From positions 1-40,867 of IMG/VR virus record IMGVR_UViG_3300045972_000372: DNA of 40,867 nucleotides; one strand, given 5' to 3'. The DNA is from a virus. Position numbers and translations under genes: made by a program. The notes under the pieces are model-generated. The model saw only the letters and a program-made list of their open reading frames with translations, did not search any database and had not been told where the DNA came from. Below are positions 7,901 to 16,823 of the stretch, one piece after another; positions within the stretch are counted from its first letter, which is position 1, and every line of letters begins with the position of its first letter.

Positions 7901-10051
7901 TCAGGTTGGCTTCACATAACCGCAGAAGAGCGCCCCGCCGTTGATCTTGACGAACCAGAGGCCCTGGTTTGTCGTGTCCCCGGTGTAGTGGTTGATCGCC
8001 ACGGTGGCGTATTTTCCACGAGTGCAGCCGAGGAAGTGGGTCGCGTCCTTGCTGGTGTATTGGATGATCTCACCGTCAACCACGATGAACCCCGCCGCCT
8101 GGAAGGTGGAGGTATCGGCCACCGTGGCGGTCGTATCGGTCGTGTTCATGTTCGCGGCGAGGGTGGTGGTCGCCACGGTATCTGCCACCAGCAGGAGCGC
8201 CTCATCGTTGGCGGTCCCCACGAACTTATACCAGTCCTGAATGTCCATGGCTGGGGCGGTAATCCATACGCCCCCGTTTGGGATATTGGCCACGTCTGCT
8301 AGGTAATTCGTGATCCCAGTGACCTCGCCAGCTAATGAAACCTTTTGGACCTGAAAATCGTTCCCGATGCCCGTGACCCCGGTAAACAGGTTGCTACCGG
8401 ACAAGCCCTGCGCGATGGGCCAGTTTGTCTGGGTGGACTCGGTAATATCGTAGAACTTGTGTCGAACATTGAACCGACCGAATGGCGCCCCTCCGGTCGT
8501 CCAAGATGAGAAGGCCCCGCTACCCTGTGATGTATTCGACCCTGGCGAAAACCCCCAGTAATGCGTCAGGTAGCAATAAGAGCCCGTGTCCGTGATGCCT
8601 CCGTCATATCCCATAAAGAGTTCAATGGGAGAGCACGGGATTCCCCACCCCGAGACAGGGAGCGCGGCCACGGCCTTCGCGTTGTCAGCGTAGGATGCGT
8701 GGATCGGCCCGTAGAACGCGGAGTTCGTCTTGGTGGCGAGGCCGATATGGCGGTTGTTGATTTGCAAGTAGTAAATAAATCCATTTACCAGATCGGTCGT
8801 CACGGTGACGAGTGCCGCCGCTTGCTGGGAGTAGATGGGGTTGGGCATCGGGACGCAGCTTGCCCCCATCAATGTGCATGCGCAGTTCCCGTTCAGGCTC
8901 GTGACGGGCCTGTTGTTCCCTGGGGTCTTTTGGGTCATGTAGATGATGTTGCGGGCATCGTCCGCGTTCTGCGCGGCGGGGCGCTGCCACTCGTAGGTGT
9001 AGGCGGTGAAGTTCGCGTCCGCGCTGTTCTTGAGCGCATCGTAAAGCGCCCGCAGGTTGTCCGTGGCCGTGCTGCCTGCGGATCCCACCGCGCCTGTCAC
9101 GGTCGTGACCGGGACGCAGGTGTAATTCCCGGACTGGGTGCCTGGGGAAGTGCTCAGAACATAAAGGCCAGCGCCTCCAGGCGTCCCGCTGGTTTGCGAA
9201 AGGATGACAGCCACGCAATTTGGACCCCAGATCGGGCTCCCTGGGCTGATGTAGCCTCCCGCCGCCGAGACCGTTAGCTGGTTGGTGAGGCATGTTGCCG
9301 TGACCGAGAATGGCGCACCAGCAGGGGCACAGATCGAATGGGCCACCGCGCCTCCGGTCACGCCCACGATGGCGTTCACCTGGGGGACGGCCGTCATCAA
9401 TTCCAGGTAGGTTCGGAACCGGATGTAGGCGGCTCCGAACTCCATCCTGAAAATCCCGCGCGTCTGGGAGTTGCCGATGGCCTCGCCCGCTGGGGGGATA
9501 AAGTCCGTGAAAATGTTCGGGGTGATCCGGTTCCCAGACGCGTCCTCAACGGTCCAATGCCGGAGGTTGGTGGCGCTCAGGCTCCCGGCGTTGTTGATGA
9601 CATTGAGCCGCCAGTAAAGGTGGGAGGCGGCCCCGGAAATGACATACTTCCGGGTCTCGGTCGATCCCCACCCGATCTCATTTGCCCAGGATTGGTGGGT
9701 TGTCCACGGCCCCGTGTTGGAGGTGTCGCTCCAATCAAGATTAAAACTCCTGGGCTGGGTGCTGGCGACCTCGTCCGAGGTCAGATACATCACGCTCGGC
9801 GTGAACCCTGCGGTCTGGAACCCGACATATCCCGTCTGCGCGGCCACGGTGAGGGTGTTCACGTCCACCATGTCGAAGGCGTTGGCCGCTGGCGCAATCG
9901 TCCCGAAGGCGCTGATCGGTGCGAGGCTCTTCCGCTTCCGCTGCCATGTCCGGCCTCCCGTGGTGAGGGCGTTCTCCATGGCGGTTTGGACGTCGGTGAT
10001 GGACGCGCCGAGGCTAATCAAGAATGAGTCGAAAGCCTGAAAAGTAGACAT
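7901..10051 (-). CDS. Large tail fibre or receptor-binding protein, copy B
   Basis: A 716-residue protein with GGAG 7 bases before the ATG. It is a paralogue of the 649-residue product at 10391-12340. Shared blocks are an N-terminal FxSFLxxLGAxIxDxQxA, a middle LVNGFIYYxQ..GxATKTN and (Y)YGPxHA stretch, and a C-terminal NQGLWFVKINGGALFCGY. Copy B has an extra segment at about residues 225-320, including LTVSAAGGYISPGS and SGTPGGAGLYVLS, a pattern common in phage fibres. It contains no GTCGAC site and is visibly richer in A+T codons than its neighbours, which suggests recent acquisition. Adhesin function is inferred from position and the paralogue layout. Confidence 0.7.
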   Translation of the reverse strand: MSTFQAFDSFLISLGASITDVQTAMENALTTGGRTWQRKRKSLAPISAFGTIAPAANAFDMVDVNTLTVAAQTGYVGFQTAGFTPSVMYLTSDEVASTQPRSFNLDWSDTSNTGPWTTHQSWANEIGWGSTETRKYVISGAASHLYWRLNVINNAGSLSATNLRHWTVEDASGNRITPNIFTDFIPPAGEAIGNSQTRGIFRMEFGAAYIRFRTYLELMTAVPQVNAIVGVTGGAVAHSICAPAGAPFSVTATCLTNQLTVSAAGGYISPGSPIWGPNCVAVILSQTSGTPGGAGLYVLSTSPGTQSGNYTCVPVTTVTGAVGSAGSTATDNLRALYDALKNSADANFTAYTYEWQRPAAQNADDARNIIYMTQKTPGNNRPVTSLNGNCACTLMGASCVPMPNPIYSQQAAALVTVTTDLVNGFIYYLQINNRHIGLATKTNSAFYGPIHASYADNAKAVAALPVSGWGIPCSPIELFMGYDGGITDTGSYCYLTHYWGFSPGSNTSQGSGAFSSWTTGGAPFGRFNVRHKFYDITESTQTNWPIAQGLSGSNLFTGVTGIGNDFQVQKVSLAGEVTGITNYLADVANIPNGGVWITAPAMDIQDWYKFVGTANDEALLLVADTVATTTLAANMNTTDTTATVADTSTFQAAGFIVVDGEIIQYTSKDATHFLGCTRGKYATVAINHYTGDTTNQGLWFVKINGGALFCGYVKPT

Positions 10052-10063
10052 CTAAAACTCCAA

Positions 10064-10387
10064 TCAGGGCGCCTTCGGGGGATAGAGCTGGCCCGTCGAG
10101 CTCGCGTATTGCACCTTCTCCTTGTAGATCGGGGGGAAGGTGAGGATGAGCTGTCGACCCATGGGGGGCGGTGGGATCTTCGAGCGGACGGTGTTCCCGA
10201 GGGTGTCCAGCATCTTCCCGAAGAGGGTCATGCGCTTGTCGAAGGCGGGCGGGATGTAGAAGCACACCTTGGCCGACGTCTGCTTGTTCGGCACGCCCAC
10301 CTGATACTGGGTTTTCGGGAGCAGGCGCGTCGGGGTAATCCACATGACGCCAGTGGGGTCGATGAAGGCCTTCACGGGAGCGGCCAT
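10064..10387 (-). CDS. Small fibre-cassette protein, copy A
   Basis: A 107-residue protein starting 3 bases after the TAA of large fibre A, without a convincing Shine-Dalgarno, so coupling is likely. The C-terminus (PPMGRQLILTFPPIYKEKV, GQLYPPKAP) matches copy B at 7570-7893; the N-terminal 65 residues are different. The shared residues MGRQ are encoded here with the rare Arg codon CGA, which creates a GTCGAC site (10153-10158), while copy B uses CGC and has none. Function unknown. Confidence 0.65.
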   Translation of the reverse strand: MAAPVKAFIDPTGVMWITPTRLLPKTQYQVGVPNKQTSAKVCFYIPPAFDKRMTLFGKMLDTLGNTVRSKIPPPPMGRQLILTFPPIYKEKVQYASSTGQLYPPKAP

Positions 10388-10390
10388 GAC

Positions 10391-12340
10391 TTAGGTCGGC
10401 TTGTTGTAACCGGCGAGGATCGCCCCGCCGTTGATGAGCACGAACCACAGGCCCTGGCCCACCTTGTCGCCGATGTAGTGGTTCACGGCGATGGTGGCGT
10501 ATTTCCCGCCCGTGACGCCCGTGAGGTTGTTGCCGCTCTTCCCGGTGTATTGGAAGGCCTCGTTCCCGATGACCACGAAGCCCGCCGTCTGGAACGAGCT
10601 CGCGTCGGTGAGGACCATGGTCGTGTCGCCGATGGTGAACTTGGCGGCGAGGCCGGTAGTGGCCACGGTGTCGGCCACGAGGGTCAGGCTCTCGTTCGTC
10701 GCGGTGCCACGGAACTTGAACCAGTCCTCGACCTCCCATCCTGGAGCAAGGTATTCGGGATATCCGACACTTATGGGCGCAAAGGATCCAGGCGTGGCGC
10801 TGGCTCCAATGCACTTCACCCGGTGGATCTGGAAGTCGTTGCCAACCTGGGAGTCGTCGTAGAACATGCCGCTCCCGAAAAGGCGGATCAGGGTCGTCTG
10901 GCTCCTATTCCCAGACTGGCCAGCAATCGTTCCGGCGTTCCCGTTGACAGAATTACAAAGTGCATCCATCCACCGATGTCGCCTCATCCCGCTTCCAGGT
11001 TGTGCCTGGGTGTAGGTGCCATTCCAGTCCTGGTCCCCACCACAGATGGGAGCCATCATCCACACCGAACCAGCGCAGCGACCCCATGAATCCATGTCCG
11101 TGCTCGCGTCGTCGTAGCCCACGAGGAGTTCCTGGACTGTGACGAACTGGTTGTCGACAGGCAAGTAGGCCACCTGGGCCGCGTTCGTGCAATAGCAGGC
11201 GTGCACGGGGCCGTAGTAGTTCGCGTTCGTCTTGGTGGCGAGCGCGATGCCGCGGGCGCTGACCTGGATGTAGTAGATGAACCCATTGATGAGGTCCATC
11301 GTTAGGTTGACCCCCGTTGTCCAGAAGTTCCAAGGCAGAGGCCAGTTTGCCCCGGTAGCGTGAGTCAGGAGTGCGGCTGTAACATTGGATCCCGTAAAGG
11401 TCATCACGGGTCCAGCCGTTCGGTTGATGCCGTAGATATAGGTCGCAGAGTCGTCGGCATTCTGCGTGGGCGGGAAGGAAATCTCCCAGTCCCAGGCGGT
11501 CCACGTGGCGTTCACCGAGCTCCGGATGGCGTCGTAGAGGCCGAGGAGATTCTGGTAGGCCGAGTTCCCTCCGACGCCCGTGTAGGACACAGTTTGTCCA
11601 CTCAGGGTCGCGGAGCACGTCACGGCGCCAGCGGTGAGGGCCTTGATGTAAACCTGTTGCCCCTTGGCCGTGGTCCACTTCTTCGTGGGATACACGGCGA
11701 TAGACGAACCGCCGAAGGAAAACACGACGGACTCGAAAGCCCCATTCCCTCCGATAGTTTCGGTCACGGGTGGAATGACCTCGAACATATTCCAGTTCAC
11801 GATTTGCTTGTTGGCGGCGTCCATGAACATCACGTCCGGGATGGTGATGTTCGTTCCGCCATTCTTGGCGGTGACGTTGATGCGCCAGTAGCTCTTCGCG
11901 GGGGCTCCGGCGATGGCATAGGAGCGCGTCTCCCCAGAGTATCCATTCGTGGCGGCCTCGATCCAGTTCGCCTCGCCCGTGACCGTCTGGTGGGTCGTCC
12001 AGGAGCTTCCATCGTTGGACCAGTCGATAGTGAAGGCGTTCGGGCACTCCGCCGAAAGAGCGGCTCCGGTTATGAGCACCTTGGTCGGAGTGAAGGGCGT
12101 GGGTGTCTGGCACCCAATCCAAAGCGGCAGGCCTGCCGCAGAGGTGGCCACGGCCGCAGAGGATCCGTCGAATGCGTTCGCCACGGTGCCCAAGTTCCCA
12201 AGCATCGCAGATGGGACAAGCCCGCTCCGAAGGAGCTGCCAGTTCCGGCTCGTGATGGCCGTCTCGATGGCGGCCTGTGCGTCCGCGATGGTGGCTCCGA
12301 GAGGGACGAGGAAACTCTCGAACCCGATGAACTGAGACAT
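10391..12340 (-). CDS. Large tail fibre or receptor-binding protein, copy A
   Basis: A 649-residue protein. AGGAGG, lying inside the last codons of the upstream gene, is 6 bases before the ATG. It is a paralogue of the 716-residue copy B, with matching N-terminal (GFESFLVPLGATIADAQAA), middle (MDLINGFIYYIQVSARG, ALATKTNANYYGPVHA) and C-terminal (VADTVATTGLAAKF, GLWFVLINGGAILAGYNKPT) blocks. It lacks the roughly 95-residue insertion of copy B. Its central carbohydrate-binding-like segment (SAFTIDWSNDGSSWTTHQT-type beta strands) recalls discoidin-like folds, but this is only an impression. A receptor-binding role is inferred from duplication and divergence next to a Hint-domain fibre. Confidence 0.7.
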   Translation of the reverse strand: MSQFIGFESFLVPLGATIADAQAAIETAITSRNWQLLRSGLVPSAMLGNLGTVANAFDGSSAAVATSAAGLPLWIGCQTPTPFTPTKVLITGAALSAECPNAFTIDWSNDGSSWTTHQTVTGEANWIEAATNGYSGETRSYAIAGAPAKSYWRINVTAKNGGTNITIPDVMFMDAANKQIVNWNMFEVIPPVTETIGGNGAFESVVFSFGGSSIAVYPTKKWTTAKGQQVYIKALTAGAVTCSATLSGQTVSYTGVGGNSAYQNLLGLYDAIRSSVNATWTAWDWEISFPPTQNADDSATYIYGINRTAGPVMTFTGSNVTAALLTHATGANWPLPWNFWTTGVNLTMDLINGFIYYIQVSARGIALATKTNANYYGPVHACYCTNAAQVAYLPVDNQFVTVQELLVGYDDASTDMDSWGRCAGSVWMMAPICGGDQDWNGTYTQAQPGSGMRRHRWMDALCNSVNGNAGTIAGQSGNRSQTTLIRLFGSGMFYDDSQVGNDFQIHRVKCIGASATPGSFAPISVGYPEYLAPGWEVEDWFKFRGTATNESLTLVADTVATTGLAAKFTIGDTTMVLTDASSFQTAGFVVIGNEAFQYTGKSGNNLTGVTGGKYATIAVNHYIGDKVGQGLWFVLINGGAILAGYNKPT

Positions 12341-12341
12341 G

Positions 12342-13868
12342 CTAGGCCTCCTGCTTCATAGTCTTGACGGTGACATTCGCACCGGCCGGGCCATCCCAGT
12401 GCCAGTAGGTCGTGATGGTGTCCGTGGGGATGCCGATGGCCCAGGGGTGCATGGGGTCGACAGAGAGTGCATCCGCGGTGGTGACGACTTCCGCGATGAG
12501 ACCGCTGTTCGGAGCCGGGGTGACGCCAGCGGAGCGCGACTGGTCTGCGGTCCTGTTGGCCGCGTTCGCGTAGAACCTGATCCGGCCAGGGACGTCGGTG
12601 ATGATGCCCGTGACGAGGAACTTCGAGCCAAGCGTGAGCGTCCCGTCGGTGAGGGTGGCGACGATGTTGTCGACGTGCGCGTTCGGGAGCACCTCGATCG
12701 AATAGGTGAGGTAGGCGATGAAGTCCCCGGCCGTGATGGCGCACTGGAGAACGCAGGGCACGCCCTTGTCGCCCACGCCGAACTGGATGGAGCCCAGGGT
12801 GTGGTCGGTGGTGATGTAGCCGTTCGTGATGGACCAGACGTAGAAGTAGCCGGAAGGGGCCGAGGCCGTGAAGGGTCCGTCGCCCGCCTGGGCAATCGAG
12901 ACGGCCGAAACAATTCCGGATGCGATGGGGTCGCCGATGACCACGTCGCGGTGGGCTGTCGCGGTGTCGACACCCCCCTCGGTGAGGTAGAGCGAGATGT
13001 CGATGGTGGAGCCGGAGCCCGCGAGGATGGTGATGGTGGACGTCCCGGCGCCCGCGGTGATGGTCCCGCCCGTGACGCCCCAGTGCCATGCCGTGGCGCC
13101 GGGCCGGGGGAAGGCCAGGGTGGCCGTGAAGGACGTGCCCGTGGCGGCGATGAGGGGTGCGGAAATCTGGGGTGCGGGGTGCGCGGAGGTGAGCATGCCG
13201 ACGAGGCGGGTGCCAGCGGCCTTGCGGGAGTTCACGATGTCCCTGAAGTGCTCGAGGTTCGCCTCGCTCACGTCGGCGGGCACCTGGACCACGAAGCAGC
13301 ACCAGAGGTCGCCCGCGGTCCCGGCATTGTTGAACCGGAAGCCGGAGTTCATCCGGTTCCCCATGTTGAACCGCATGATCGAGAGCACCTCGCCCGCGTC
13401 GAACACGTTGGTCCCCGACGTGCCCATGGCGACGTCGATGGCAGAGGCTAGACCTTGATTCGTCGTGATGGGCCGTGAGAGGTCCGACACGATGCGGCGA
13501 GCGTAGAGGGGGTCTCCCTCCCCATCGCCTCGTGCAACGCTCAAGGAGCGGCCCCAGACGTCCAGGAAGAAGCCTCCGGAGGCGGCGGCCACGTCCTGGG
13601 GGGTGAAGAGCCAGCTCGTGGCCAGATCGGTGTCCCAGACGTTGGGAGAGGCGTCGGTCCTGACCAGCTTGGCGGCGAGCCGGAGCTGGCCCTCGCCATT
13701 TGCGGCTTGAAGGTCTTGATGCGGAACTGTCGACCCACTCGAGCTTGGGAAGGTGCCCGCCATCGACGCGGCTTCGATGCGCATGCGGGTGTAGTGCCAG
13801 CCACCATCCGCGGGCGGAGGAGGCACTAGGCGCTGGATGCGCTGGAACAGCGTGTCGAATCGGGTCAT
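12342..13868 (-). CDS. Baseplate-to-fibre adaptor-like tail protein
   Basis: A 508-residue protein. The ATG at 13868 is preferred over the ATG at 13877 because GGAGG (13878-13882) lies 9 bases upstream of the former but directly abuts the latter. The first 170 residues carry FDTLFQRIQRLVPPPP, then GGFFLDVWGRSLSVARGDGEGDPLYARRIVSDL. This is the pattern of baseplate proteins that join wedge to fibre (Mu gp48-like or related). Residues beyond about 240 look like Ig-like beta repeats (WHWGVTGGTITAGAG, WSITNGYITTDH). It leads the leftward fibre operon, consistent with linking fibres to the baseplate. Family call moderate. Confidence 0.6.
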   Translation of the reverse strand: MTRFDTLFQRIQRLVPPPPADGGWHYTRMRIEAASMAGTFPSSSGSTVPHQDLQAANGEGQLRLAAKLVRTDASPNVWDTDLATSWLFTPQDVAAASGGFFLDVWGRSLSVARGDGEGDPLYARRIVSDLSRPITTNQGLASAIDVAMGTSGTNVFDAGEVLSIMRFNMGNRMNSGFRFNNAGTAGDLWCCFVVQVPADVSEANLEHFRDIVNSRKAAGTRLVGMLTSAHPAPQISAPLIAATGTSFTATLAFPRPGATAWHWGVTGGTITAGAGTSTITILAGSGSTIDISLYLTEGGVDTATAHRDVVIGDPIASGIVSAVSIAQAGDGPFTASAPSGYFYVWSITNGYITTDHTLGSIQFGVGDKGVPCVLQCAITAGDFIAYLTYSIEVLPNAHVDNIVATLTDGTLTLGSKFLVTGIITDVPGRIRFYANAANRTADQSRSAGVTPAPNSGLIAEVVTTADALSVDPMHPWAIGIPTDTITTYWHWDGPAGANVTVKTMKQEA

Positions 13869-13869
13869 C

Positions 13870-13923
13870 TCACGCATCCTCCGCGAATCGAGTGTGCCAG
13901 AAGTAGCTGGCTCTGTGACTCAT
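13870..13923 (-). CDS. 17-residue leader ORF upstream of the fibre operon
   Basis: The frame reads MSHRASYFWHTRFAEDA and stops with a TGA one base before the ATG of the next gene (TGAGATG). GGAGG at 13928-13932 lies 4 bases upstream of its ATG, and a promoter-like sequence sits just before that. The next gene's own GGAGG is inside this ORF. This is the layout of a translationally coupled leader peptide. It may equally be chance, because 17 codons give little statistical support. Confidence 0.35.
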   Translation of the reverse strand: MSHRASYFWHTRFAEDA

Positions 13924-14043
13924 CAATCCTCCTATCCTTCGCCGGGGCAATAGTTCAGGCGTCTCCCACAAGTGCAAAGGGGGCGGGCGCTGGCAATCCG
14001 GAACGTCGTGGGAAATGGTCCCCTACATGGTGAGGAACACGCC
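13924..14043. other. Divergent intergenic region between the fibre operon and the sheath operon
   Basis: About 120 bases separate the leftward leader ORF from the rightward gene starting at 14044. It holds the leftward promoter candidate and two Shine-Dalgarno sequences (GGAGG leftward, GAGGAA rightward). I could not identify a rightward -35/-10 pair with confidence. An in-frame GTG at 13972 lacks a Shine-Dalgarno and was not taken as a start. Confidence 0.5.
13949..13977 (-). promoter_or_regulatory. Candidate promoter of the leftward fibre operon
   Basis: On the minus strand TTGCAC (13972-13977) is followed after 17 bases by ACTATT (13949-13954). The expected start near 13942 leaves a short leader before the GGAGG at 13928-13932. 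The -10 match is partial. Confidence 0.35.
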
Positions 14044-14898
14044 GTGCCCGTAACCTTCGACACCTACTTGGTGCGCCCGCTTCTACCGGGCGGGACTGGG
14101 CAACTCCAGACGGCCGTGACCGTGACGGGCGATGTCCTCGAGCGCGTGGTGGTGAAGATCGGGCTGGCGCCCGCGGCTTCCCACGACGACCCCCTCCTGG
14201 CGACGGTGGAGATCCCCCTGGGCGACGCGCCCGGCAACGGCGACCTCTGCTACGCCGCCTTCATGAAGGCCGTGGCCTCCGACGTGGCCGTGGCCACGTG
14301 GTTCGCCAAGCTCACGACGGGTGGCTGGGTCACTGGCCCGGTTGTCGACAGTATCGACCTCACTCCGAAATACACGGCCTACTTCCCCTGGCTCAAGCCC
14401 AAGGTCATCGACCTCATCCAGCAGATCAACGACGAAAAGCCCCCCGCCTTCCGGCAGGGCCGCGAGCTCACCATCCGTGGTGCGTTTCCTCGGGATGGTT
14501 TCGGCCTTCCCGCCATGTCCGTTCAGTTCACGGCGGTCCCGACGGGCGTCCAGCTCATCGGCGACACCGATTCCAGCGGCACCATCGTTGGCGAAGTAAA
14601 ACACTGGGCTCGCGGATTCAATGTGACCGTAGACCTTGTCTCGTGGTCCGATCAACCGGAAGAGCGTGACGTCATCGCTGAGTGGCTCGGGGGGGCGCTC
14701 ATGGTGCTCGTGGAGACGCTTCCGTTCTTCGGTGCCTCGGAGCCCACCTTCTCGATCAATGAGAGCGAGGACTTCGAGTCCCTCAAAACCCCAGCCTTCC
14801 TCGTAACGGGATCGCTGAACTTCAGTGTGTGGTCTGACCTCACTTCCCCGGTGCTCAATTCGTATGGGCACCTTCAGCTCGTCCAGGAGGCCCCATGA
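14044..14898 (+). CDS. Tail protein upstream of the sheath, tail-terminator candidate
   Basis: A 284-residue protein. The GTG at 14044 is chosen because GAGGAA lies 7 bases upstream. Its stop overlaps the sheath start (ATGA), so the two are probably coupled. Visible features are an N-terminal beta-rich part, PRDGFGLPAMSVQFTAVPTG in the middle, and a C-terminal RDVIAEWLGGALMVLVETLPF followed by SLNFSVWSDLTSPV. I do not recognise the family. A tail terminator or neck role is inferred only because such genes usually precede the sheath. Confidence 0.5.
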   Translation: MPVTFDTYLVRPLLPGGTGQLQTAVTVTGDVLERVVVKIGLAPAASHDDPLLATVEIPLGDAPGNGDLCYAAFMKAVASDVAVATWFAKLTTGGWVTGPVVDSIDLTPKYTAYFPWLKPKVIDLIQQINDEKPPAFRQGRELTIRGAFPRDGFGLPAMSVQFTAVPTGVQLIGDTDSSGTIVGEVKHWARGFNVTVDLVSWSDQPEERDVIAEWLGGALMVLVETLPFFGASEPTFSINESEDFESLKTPAFLVTGSLNFSVWSDLTSPVLNSYGHLQLVQEAP

Positions 14899-16811
14899 GC
14901 AATAAGGGCGTGAACTTCGCAGGCGCCAACATCCTCAAGCCCGGCGTCTATACCCAGGTCGACGCGACCGCCATGGTCCCGGCCCGCTCGGGCGCCCGTG
15001 GTGTCGTCGGCTACATCGGCCCGGCCGACTCCGGAAAGACGGGCACGGTCTACGAGTTCGCCAGCTACGACGAGGCGCTCAAGGTGCTCAAGGGCGGCCC
15101 CGTCCTGAGCTACCTGTCCCGCATCTTCCGGCCCGGCCCCGACCTCCCCGGCGCGTCCCTCGTGCGGTTCGTCCGCGGTGGCTCGGCCGCGAGCTCGACC
15201 TACGCCGTGAACGGGAGCCTGTCGCTGTCCTCTGTCGACGCTGGCCGCTCGGCGAACGGGCTGAACTTCAGCCTCGCCATCGTGGCTGACAGCATCCTCA
15301 AGGTGCGCGACAACCTCGGCGCCGACACCGCCTTCAACGTCAAGACGGCCACGATCCAGCGGCCCCTCGACGGGAACTACTCCCGGTCCCAGGCCGTCAA
15401 GCACGGCCTGAACCTCACGTGCTCCGTGGCGGCCACCCTGCCCGCCAGGAACACCATCGTCCGCGACGTCGACGGCGCCATCGGGAACTTCTACCTCTAC
15501 GAGAACAACGTGGCGGTGGCGGCCCTCCCCTTCAATCTGTCGACGACCCTCAAGGACGTCGCCACCTGGATCAACGCCCGCTCTGCCTGGAAGGCCGTCG
15601 TCATCGGCGACTACGACATGCCCGCTGGGTGCCTCCAGTGCGCCACTGGCGCGGGTGCCTACGGCGACATCGGCTACCAGACCCCCGGCTCGCCCTCGAC
15701 CGCCACGGCCCACCTGGAGCCCGCCGCTGGCGCTGGCGCCCTGGCCTACATGCTGAACCGCTACGACGCCCAGATCACCGCCACGGTCTCGAGCTACGTG
15801 GGCACCCTGCCCGCCGCCGCCGTGACCCAGCAGCCCTTCTCGGGCGGCTCCGGCTCTGGCCTCGACGTCATGAGCTCCCAGAACGTCACCGACGCCCTGA
15901 GCCTCCTGTCGACGGTCCAGGTCCAGCACCTCTTCCTCCAGAGCCACGATGCCGCCCTTCAGCAGCTCGTCTACGCCCACGTCCAGACCATGTGGGGCGT
16001 GAACGCGAAGCGGTATCGCATCTTCTACGCGGGCTTCCACGCCTACCCGGCCACCCTGGCTGGCAACGTCTACACGGCCATCTCCGCCGCGGACAACCTG
16101 GGCTACCCCCTGGCCTCCGGTGAGAGCTGGGTCGACAAGGCGTCCGATGCCGCCCGGACCCTGGATGGCCCCGTGGTGCTGTGCGCCAACGGCACCATCG
16201 GCGCGAACCCAGTCACGGGTGTCTCGGAGCAGCTCTCCGGCCTCGGCTTCGCCGCCCAGGTCTGCGGCCTCGCCGCGGGCAACGCCTCGGTCGTGCCACT
16301 GACCAACAAGGCCATCATCTCCCAGGGCCTGGAATACCCCACCATCGTCGACAGCGACCTCAACAAGCTCCTCGACGGTGGCGTCACGGCCGCCTACTAC
16401 GACCAGACCCTCCGCCGCTCCGTCGTCCTCCAGGCCATCACGACCTACCAGGGCGGGGCGAACGTGGCCTTCCGCAAGCTCCAGGGCCTCCGGGTCCAGA
16501 TGGAAGTCCATATGGGCTTCCAGGAAGTCCTGAGCCCCTACGTGGGCTACCCCCTCGACCTCCTGACCGGCATGCTCATCCAGCAGGATTGCGCGAAGTT
16601 CCTCGACCGCAGCATCCGCTCGGGTGCGAACCCCGACGGCTTCCTGACCCCCGGCGTCGTGAACGGCCAGACCGTCCCCGCCTGGACGAACCTGAAGGTG
16701 TCCGGCGACGGCCTCGACACGTGGGCGATCAGCGCCGAAATGCACCCCGTCGGTGAGAGCGCCTACATCCTCGTGAGCGCCAAGCTGACCCCCGTGCCCA
16801 TCCAGCTCTAA
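14895..16811 (+). CDS. Tail sheath protein
   Basis: A 638-residue protein with AGGAGG 5 bases before the ATG. The N-terminus (PGVYTQVDA, then GVVGYIGPADSGKTG) and the C-terminal third fit contractile tail sheath proteins. In the latter, ITTYQGGANVAFRKLQGLR and a VHMGFQEVLSPYVGYPL segment precede an SAEMHPVGESAYILVSAKL end. The protein polymerises around the tail tube and contracts on infection. The tube gene follows 12 bases later, the invariant order in myoviruses. It holds at least seven GTCGAC sites. Assignment is firm. Confidence 0.88.
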   Translation: MSNKGVNFAGANILKPGVYTQVDATAMVPARSGARGVVGYIGPADSGKTGTVYEFASYDEALKVLKGGPVLSYLSRIFRPGPDLPGASLVRFVRGGSAASSTYAVNGSLSLSSVDAGRSANGLNFSLAIVADSILKVRDNLGADTAFNVKTATIQRPLDGNYSRSQAVKHGLNLTCSVAATLPARNTIVRDVDGAIGNFYLYENNVAVAALPFNLSTTLKDVATWINARSAWKAVVIGDYDMPAGCLQCATGAGAYGDIGYQTPGSPSTATAHLEPAAGAGALAYMLNRYDAQITATVSSYVGTLPAAAVTQQPFSGGSGSGLDVMSSQNVTDALSLLSTVQVQHLFLQSHDAALQQLVYAHVQTMWGVNAKRYRIFYAGFHAYPATLAGNVYTAISAADNLGYPLASGESWVDKASDAARTLDGPVVLCANGTIGANPVTGVSEQLSGLGFAAQVCGLAAGNASVVPLTNKAIISQGLEYPTIVDSDLNKLLDGGVTAAYYDQTLRRSVVLQAITTYQGGANVAFRKLQGLRVQMEVHMGFQEVLSPYVGYPLDLLTGMLIQQDCAKFLDRSIRSGANPDGFLTPGVVNGQTVPAWTNLKVSGDGLDTWAISAEMHPVGESAYILVSAKLTPVPIQL

Positions 16812-16823
16812 CAGGAGACCTCC

